From NCBI GenBank assembly GCA_903912795.1, contig CAIWIS010000183.1, forward strand, positions 1 to 5,637: a stretch of 5,637 nt of DNA, read 5' to 3'. The translations under genes and the position numbers were made by a program. The notes under the pieces were generated by a model that ran no database searches, was not told the DNA's origin, and saw only the letters and a list, made by a program, of their open reading frames with translations. How positions within the stretch are numbered: position 1 is the stretch's first letter; each line of letters opens with the position of its first letter. This document shows, one piece after another, positions 1 to 3,930 of this stretch. Source of the stretch: an uncultured Bacteroidales bacterium. GTDB taxonomy: Bacteria; Bacteroidota; Bacteroidia; Bacteroidales; Paludibacteraceae.

Positions 1-332
1 CATTCGGGGCTCGACGATCTAATACGCATTTTATACCTGCCTTCGAGTAACGAAGCTGGTAATTCGGCATTAATCACAGGAGTGTAAAACTCATTTAGTG
101 TTTTAATTTGTTGAGGATTAGTCCATAAACCATTAGCATCCGACAATTCGAGTGTGAAAACATTATTTATTGCAAAGGTGTCGGTTGGGTTAATTATGAC
201 CGAAACGCCTGATTTTGGTGTGTATGTAACTGCTGCGTCGAACCACAAAATGTTTATGTTTTGTGCATTCATTTTTTCGGTCACCAGCAAGGTGAATAAA
301 AAAATAAATATATATGATCCAACGGTTTTCAT
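1..332 (-). CDS. N-terminal part of an exported surface protein (gliding/T9SS-associated type), truncated by the window edge
   Basis: An open frame starts at the ATG at 330-332 and runs without a stop to the left edge, giving 110 codons and two extra bases; the 3' end lies outside the window. Residues 1-24 look like a signal peptide: Lys2, a hydrophobic stretch at about 7-17, and a likely cut after Asn-Ala-Gln (22-24). The mature part is beta-rich and carries a pattern I recognise from the first repeat of large Bacteroidota surface proteins with PKD-like or gliding-motility-associated C-terminal domains: SGVSVIINP at 41-49, FTLELSDANG at 59-68, then PVINAELPASL at 85-95 and a YKMRIRSSSP tail at 100-109. 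Such proteins are usually exported by the Sec and type IX systems to the cell surface, but the C-terminal sorting domain that would prove this is not in the window. No Shine-Dalgarno sequence precedes the start, as is normal in this phylum. The specific function is unknown. Confidence 0.8.
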   Translation of the reverse strand, partial: MKTVGSYIFIFLFTLLVTEKMNAQNINILWFDAAVTYTPKSGVSVIINPTDTFAINNVFTLELSDANGLWTNPQQIKTLNEFYTPVINAELPASLLEGRYKMRIRSSSPE

Positions 333-1013
333 TTTATGTGGTTTTTTACTTTCACCAAAACTCTACTTCTGCTAAGTTGAATTTTTGATAAAATTGATAC
401 TGTAAAAATACCCTTTAAAATGGTTTTTTATTCGTTGAACAAGTTGTAATACTCTCTATAAAAGCTTGTAGTAGTTTCGTATTTTGTAGTTGGACAAATT
501 GATGTTTTTTAGAAATCTTGCATTTTAACTATAAGCAGATTTGCTCCTTCAATATGTATTATCGATATGTGTTCATCTTCTTTTAAAAGTGATTTGGTTC
601 GTTTTAAGGTTTTAATGTATGTTTAAGTTGTTGATAAATAGCGTTATAAGTGTTTTTGTTTGATTGAAATTTAGTCTGTTTACTTGTGATATTTATACTC
701 GTTTTCTTTAAATATTTGATTCGAATTGTATAAATTGCTACAAAAAGGGCACGTTCAATCTATGAAAACAATAATATAAGGTTTTTTTTGGAGTAATCAT
801 TTTAATAATCATATTGTTAAATGCGTAATTTAGGGTAATAATTATACGTAATTTAATTATTGGCTTCGAAAGTTTAACATATAACATAAATATCAATACT
901 CGATATATTGTGGAAAAGTAGTAGTTTTTATGTCTGCATTTGTTCAGTATTTTACATTTTGGGTTATGTAAAATTAGTTAGAGTTTATGTAAAACGGTTT
1001 TGACTAACAAAAT
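333..1013. other. Long AT-rich intergenic region without a convincing gene
   Basis: About 680 bases lie between the start of the surface-protein gene and the ferredoxin terminator. All frames on both strands are broken by frequent stops, and I see no tRNA-like or rRNA-like sequence. The left part must contain the promoter of the minus-strand surface-protein gene, but I could not find a clean TAnnTTTG box for it. The right part holds the ATGTAAAA repeats described separately. There is an eight-T run at 782-789 and a weak all-A/T inverted repeat (837-844 with 854-861). The region could contain a small RNA or long leader, which I cannot judge from sequence alone. Confidence 0.6.
949..994. repeat. 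Cluster of three ATGTAAAA copies, two forming a 9-bp inverted repeat
   Basis: ATTTTACAT at 949-957 and ATGTAAAAT at 966-974 are perfect reverse complements around an 8-base spacer. The sequence TTATGTAAAA at 964-973 is repeated exactly at 985-994, a 21-base period close to two helical turns. The cluster ends about 20 bases from the ferredoxin terminator. It could be a regulator binding site or a weak AT-rich hairpin. No T-run placed as in a terminator directly follows the repeat, and chance is possible in DNA this AT-rich. Confidence 0.4.
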
Positions 1014-1042
1014 AGGCTGCATGATTTGATTTCATGCAGCCT
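1014..1042 (-). terminator. Rho-independent terminator of the ferredoxin gene
   Basis: AGGCTGCATGA at 1014-1024 pairs perfectly with TCATGCAGCCT at 1032-1042, an 11-bp stem with a 7-base loop. It lies 27 bases beyond the ferredoxin stop codon. Read on the minus strand, the stem is followed by a T-rich stretch (ATTTTGTT). On the plus strand only a short TT(T) follows, so the main direction is minus. It is the clearest GC-containing hairpin in the surrounding AT-rich DNA. Confidence 0.85.
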
Positions 1043-1069
1043 TTGAAAAACTTCTAGGTTTAATCTTAA

Positions 1070-1237
1070 TTAAGCCGGACTGATTGCTTCTGAAGGACAA
1101 ACATCAGCGCAAGTACCACAGTCAGTGCAAACATCTGCGTCGATAACATAGATATCACCTTCTGCAATTGCGTCAACCGGACATTCGCTGATACAAGATC
1201 CGCAAGCAATACAATCTTCTGAAATTACGTAAGCCAT
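1070..1237 (-). CDS. 2[4Fe-4S] ferredoxin, 55 residues
   Basis: This short gene encodes a bacterial-type ferredoxin, a soluble cytoplasmic carrier of low-potential electrons for enzymes such as 2-oxoacid:ferredoxin oxidoreductases and hydrogenases. Reading the minus strand from the ATG at 1235-1237 gives 55 codons and a TAA stop at 1070-1072. Two complete cluster-binding motifs of the form CxxCxxCxxxCP are visible: Cys9, 12, 15, 19 with Pro20, and Cys37, 40, 43, 47 with Pro48. Each set lends its last cysteine to the other cluster in this family. The two halves are internally similar (CIACGSCISECP and CTDCGTCADVCP), as expected from the ancient duplication. The protein begins MAYVISEDC, the usual family start, and its length is typical of clostridial-type ferredoxins. 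It has its own terminator and a probable promoter, so it is likely transcribed alone. No partner enzyme gene is adjacent. Confidence 0.97.
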   Translation of the reverse strand: MAYVISEDCIACGSCISECPVDAIAEGDIYVIDADVCTDCGTCADVCPSEAISPA

Positions 1238-1273
1238 TTTTGTTTAAATTTTTGTTAGTACTAATTAGCAGTG

Positions 1274-1281
1274 CAAAAATA
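1274..1281 (-). promoter_or_regulatory. Probable -7 box of the ferredoxin promoter
   Basis: On the minus strand this reads TATTTTTG, matching the Bacteroidota -7 consensus TAnnTTTG, and it lies 36 bases upstream of the ferredoxin ATG. No good -33 TTTG at the preferred 19-21 base spacing is present; the nearest candidate (minus-strand TTTG at 1297-1300) is only 15 bases away. A 10-bp palindrome, TTAGTACTAA (1255-1264), lies between this box and the start codon. Confidence 0.5.
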
Positions 1282-1445
1282 AGGTTTTTTCTAAAGCAAA
1301 AAAAATTATTTGATAAAAAAATTCGTTTTGTTGATGTTAATTTTTTTTTTCGACTCTTATGGTTGACATTAATATTGATTATTCTGCAGATATTATTGTC
1401 GATTTTTTTTAATTAATTCGCAATTCAATACGCATAACTCCTAGC

Positions 1446-1967
1446 TCATGTTGTTCTAAATCGTTGAAATACAATAATGTCTTCGTAGCCATTTGGTGTT
1501 TTTATCCAATTTTTTAAAATGCCATTTGTTTCATATTTTTCTTTTTCGAACATGAGTTTACTGGCAATATTGGATATGGATATTTGACAGTAAAGTTGAT
1601 TTATTTGAAGAAAATTAAATACGTAATTTTCAATTAAATGTAATGTCTGAGTGGCGTAACCTTTACCTTGATTGCCACTTTCGATATATAAACCCAAGGC
1701 TATTCTGCTATGATGCATATCTAAATCAAACAAGTCAACTGTTCCAATAGCATTTTTTGTAATTTTATTCACTATCATCAATCGGAGTTGGCCTGCTTCA
1801 TAAATATTTTTATCAATCTGATCAATATATTGTTTTAACATATACATTGAATAAGGTTGGCGTGTATTTCCAACATCCCAAATGGAAGTGTCATTTTCCC
1901 ATTTGTAAAGCACTTCCAAGTCTTCAGGCTCTACGGCTCTTAATAGTATTGTTTCGTTTTGGAGCAT
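1446..1967 (-). CDS. GNAT-family N-acetyltransferase (RimJ/RimL/SpeG-like)
   Basis: This 173-residue protein is a predicted cytoplasmic acetyltransferase that moves an acetyl group from acetyl-CoA to an amine; the substrate is not evident. It has the whole GNAT order: beta-1 and the LRAVEPEDLEVLYKWEND start (9-26) typical of the Acetyltransf_3 group, a central strand with IGTVDLFDLD (74-83), the acetyl-CoA pyrophosphate loop Q100-G101-K102-G103-Y104-A105 followed by a helix, and the late NxxS segment (N133, S136) before FEKEKYE (140-146). That last segment is usually FEKxGFE, so the customary glycine is replaced here. Its length is normal for the family. The ATG overlaps the stop of the upstream transporter gene by one base (TAATG), so translation is probably coupled and both share the transporter's promoter. 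The substrate could be a polyamine, a protein N-terminus or a small toxic amine. The family call is firm; anything more precise is not. Confidence 0.9.
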   Translation of the reverse strand: MLQNETILLRAVEPEDLEVLYKWENDTSIWDVGNTRQPYSMYMLKQYIDQIDKNIYEAGQLRLMIVNKITKNAIGTVDLFDLDMHHSRIALGLYIESGNQGKGYATQTLHLIENYVFNFLQINQLYCQISISNIASKLMFEKEKYETNGILKNWIKTPNGYEDIIVFQRFRTT

Positions 1968-2929
1968 TACTTATTTTCTATTACTTTAATTGGTTTGTTT
2001 TTCCAGTAAAATGCCAAACTTAACCCCGAAATTATATGCCAAATACCCCACCATGCAGTGATAAATAACATGCCACCAATTGCAAGGTCGGGAGCAAAAA
2101 TTTTTGGATTAAATAGCAAAACTAGACCAAGACCTGAATTTTGTATACCTGTTTCGATGGTAATTGTGCGTATATCTTTAGTTGGTAATTTGAAAATGCT
2201 CGATAACCCAAAACCAGTAAAAAGTGCTAATGCATTGTGAATTAAGACTATGAAAAATATCAAATAAATGTGTTTTAAAAACAAACTAAAGTTGTTGGCA
2301 AAAGCCAAAATTATCATGACTATAAAAAACACAATAGATAATATTTGAATTGGTCTGAAAAGTTTTTTTGTAATTTTTGGAAAAAACTTTGAAAACAAAA
2401 CACCTAAAATTAGTGGTATGCCGAGTAGGATAAAAACAGTTTCGAACATTTGTGCATTGTCAATGACCAATGGTTGCAACACATGCGTTGAGTACTTGTT
2501 GATATAATTTGTGTACAAACCTCCCCAAAAGGCAAAGTTAAACGGAGTACTTATAGTGGCAAATAGGGTGGTGGTAGCTGTGAGTCCAACGGATAATTCG
2601 GTATTTGCTTTTGAAAGCGATGAAATAAAATTTGAGATGTTGCCACCGGGACAAGCAGCCACAAGTATCATTCCCATGGCTACAGTTGGAGTAATAAAAT
2701 TGCCCAAGAGCACTACAAGTATAAATGTGATTAATGGTAAAGCTACAACTTGCGAAATTAAACCAATAATTACTGATTTAGGTTTTTTTATTAAATCGAT
2801 AAATACCGACGGTTTTATATCTAAGGCTACTCCGAACATTATAAAACCAAGTATAATATTAATAATATGCATACCCGATGCCGAAAAATTAATTTTTACG
2901 GTATCGAGCTGTAAAAGCGATTCGTACAT
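1967..2929 (-). CDS. Bile acid:sodium symporter (BASS/SBF) family transporter
   Basis: This 320-residue inner-membrane protein belongs to the SBF family (PF01758), whose members use the sodium gradient to import organic anions such as bile acids, pyruvate, pantoate or other carboxylates. About ten hydrophobic segments are visible, which matches the fold. Key motifs are ACPGGNISNF (92-101) in the first crossover region, ELSVGLTATTT (111-121), and ETGIQNSGLG (259-268) in the second crossover. By comparison with the bacterial ASBT structures, Ser99, Asn100, Ser113, Thr117, Glu259 and Gln263, and probably Gln60, fall where the sodium ligands sit, so sodium coupling appears intact. That mapping is from memory and not from an alignment. 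The ATG at 2927-2929 lies 25 bases from a perfect -7 box. The gene is first in a two-gene unit with the acetyltransferase. The substrate cannot be told from sequence, and the SBF family is known for annotations that overstate bile acid transport. Confidence 0.93.
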   Translation of the reverse strand: MYESLLQLDTVKINFSASGMHIINIILGFIMFGVALDIKPSVFIDLIKKPKSVIIGLISQVVALPLITFILVVLLGNFITPTVAMGMILVAACPGGNISNFISSLSKANTELSVGLTATTTLFATISTPFNFAFWGGLYTNYINKYSTHVLQPLVIDNAQMFETVFILLGIPLILGVLFSKFFPKITKKLFRPIQILSIVFFIVMIILAFANNFSLFLKHIYLIFFIVLIHNALALFTGFGLSSIFKLPTKDIRTITIETGIQNSGLGLVLLFNPKIFAPDLAIGGMLFITAWWGIWHIISGLSLAFYWKNKPIKVIENK

Positions 2930-2954
2930 ATAATTTGAATTTTTAGAATGTTTG

Positions 2955-2962
2955 CAAATATA
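2955..2962 (-). promoter_or_regulatory. Probable -7 box of the transporter-acetyltransferase operon
   Basis: The minus strand reads TATATTTG here, an exact match to the Bacteroidota TAnnTTTG -7 element, 25 bases upstream of the transporter ATG. That would give a very short 5' leader. No clear TTTG -33 element lies 19-21 bases further upstream; the sequence there is GCATGTG on the minus strand. Confidence 0.5.
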
Positions 2963-3040
2963 GAAATTATTTTATTAATCACATGCATTTGATTTTTGGC
3001 ATAAGCTTTTCGATATTTAAAGTCAGTAAAAAATATTGCG

Positions 3041-3048
3041 TATATTTG
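3041..3048 (+). promoter_or_regulatory. Probable -7 box of the cyclophilin gene
   Basis: TATATTTG on the plus strand matches TAnnTTTG exactly and lies 53 bases upstream of the cyclophilin ATG. A weak -33 candidate (TTTA, 3016-3019) sits 21 bases before it. The same octamer, facing the other way, serves the divergent transporter gene 78 bases to the left, so this spacer probably drives both units. Confidence 0.5.
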
Positions 3049-3101
3049 CATTTCAAATTACTCAAAAGCTAAATTATATCGTTTTTTAAAACTTGAATTA
3101 A

Positions 3102-3767
3102 ATGAAAAAACTTTGCATGTTGCTATTAGCAAGTATTTTGGTTACAAGCTCTTGTGCCAAAAAAAATGATCTGGAACCAGTTATTAAATTTAAAACTACC
3201 GAAGGCACAATTAAAGTAAGACTATATGCCGAAACACCTAAACATCGCGATAATTTTGTGAAATTGGTTGAGGCTGGTTTTTATGAAGGCGTTTTATTTC
3301 ATCGTGTTATTGCTGATTTTATGATTCAGGCGGGCGATCCAGATTCTAAAAATGCCAATCTGAAAGCTAATTTAGGTTCGGGAGATGTAGGCTATTCAAT
3401 TCCTGCAGAGTTTGTATACCCCAAGTATTATCACAAAAAAGGGGCTTTGGCTGCAGCTCGAGAAGGCGATGATACAAATCCAGAGAAAGCTTCATCGGGA
3501 TGTCAGTTCTATATTGTAAAAGGAAAAGTATTTACCAATGCTGAACTGAATGCTTTGGAACAGAAGCGCTCCATAAAGTTCACCAATGAACAACGAAAAG
3601 ATTACACAACAATAGGAGGTACGCCACACCTTGATGGTAATTATACTGTGTTTGGCGAAGTGATTGAAGGCTTGGAAATTGTTACGAATATTTCGCGTGT
3701 TAAAACAGGAGAACTCGACAGACCACTTGAGAATGTACGTATTTTAAAGGCCAAAAGAATTGAATAA
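3102..3767 (+). CDS. Cyclophilin-type peptidyl-prolyl cis-trans isomerase, lipoprotein
   Basis: This 221-residue enzyme is predicted to catalyse cis-trans isomerisation of proline peptide bonds and to assist folding of proteins outside the cytoplasm. Residues 1-17 are a short lipoprotein signal (KK then a hydrophobic core) ending in the lipobox TSSC, so Cys18 should be lipidated; the Ala-Lys-Lys after it does not settle inner versus outer membrane. The cyclophilin domain spans about 27-219. The active-site stretch FHRVIADFMIQAGDP (66-80) supplies the catalytic Arg68 with Phe73, Met74 and Gln76. GALAAAR (114-120), SGCQFYIV (132-139) and LDGNYTVFGEVIEG (177-190) follow in the usual order. The tryptophan of human cyclophilin A is not conserved, as in most bacterial forms. 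A charged stretch at about 144-172 lengthens the loop between the QFYIV strand and LDG; I recall similar loops in Bacteroidota homologues. It is probably monocistronic, with its own promoter and no obvious terminator. Confidence 0.95.
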   Translation: MKKLCMLLLASILVTSSCAKKNDLEPVIKFKTTEGTIKVRLYAETPKHRDNFVKLVEAGFYEGVLFHRVIADFMIQAGDPDSKNANLKANLGSGDVGYSIPAEFVYPKYYHKKGALAAAREGDDTNPEKASSGCQFYIVKGKVFTNAELNALEQKRSIKFTNEQRKDYTTIGGTPHLDGNYTVFGEVIEGLEIVTNISRVKTGELDRPLENVRILKAKRIE

Positions 3768-3886
3768 TAGTACTTCCTTTTATTTATTGGGTTTAGTTTA
3801 ATCTTATTTGCCGCTTAATAAAGAAAATTTTCCATAATTATGCCATTTTTCTTCCAAAAATTGATATTAAAATAAACTTTAAGTAG

Positions 3887-3894
3887 TACTTTTG
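3887..3894 (+). promoter_or_regulatory. Probable -7 box of the mutA promoter
   Basis: TACTTTTG matches the Bacteroidota TAnnTTTG -7 element and lies 36 bases upstream of the mutA ATG. The nearest TTG-type -33 candidate (3861-3863) is 23 bases away, slightly longer than the preferred 19-21. The leader between this box and the ATG is A/T-rich with no Shine-Dalgarno sequence. The spacer before it (3768-3886) shows no convincing terminator for the cyclophilin gene, so some read-through into mutA is possible. Confidence 0.5.
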
Positions 3895-3930
3895 CAGTCG
3901 CTTAGAAAATTTCGAAAATCAATATATATT

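Noticed and set aside
154..375. Plus-strand open frame of 73 codons
   Set aside because: It is antisense to the surface-protein gene, whose minus frame has a signal peptide and recognisable repeat motifs; the plus frame shows no family features.
837..861. Inverted repeat AATAATTA / TAATTATT as a possible terminator or small RNA
   Set aside because: The 8-bp stem is entirely A/T, has no T-run placed as in a terminator, and such repeats are expected by chance in this AT-rich spacer.
1312..1350. A-run and ten-T run (1341-1350) that could pair as a terminator for the acetyltransferase
   Set aside because: Pairing would be purely A/T homopolymer without a GC stem, and it lies about 100 bases past the stop; it is more likely ordinary homopolymer drift.
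2058..2240. Plus-strand open frame of 60 codons
   Set aside because: Shadow of the transporter gene on the other strand, with no recognisable domain.
2511..2933. Plus-strand open frame of 140 codons
   Set aside because: It is antisense to the SBF transporter, which has clear sodium-site motifs over the same bases.
3795..3830. Possible terminator after the cyclophilin gene (TTATT/AATAA and GAAAATTTTC)
   Set aside because: The stems are only 5 bp of A/T each with no following T-run, so they do not support a termination call.
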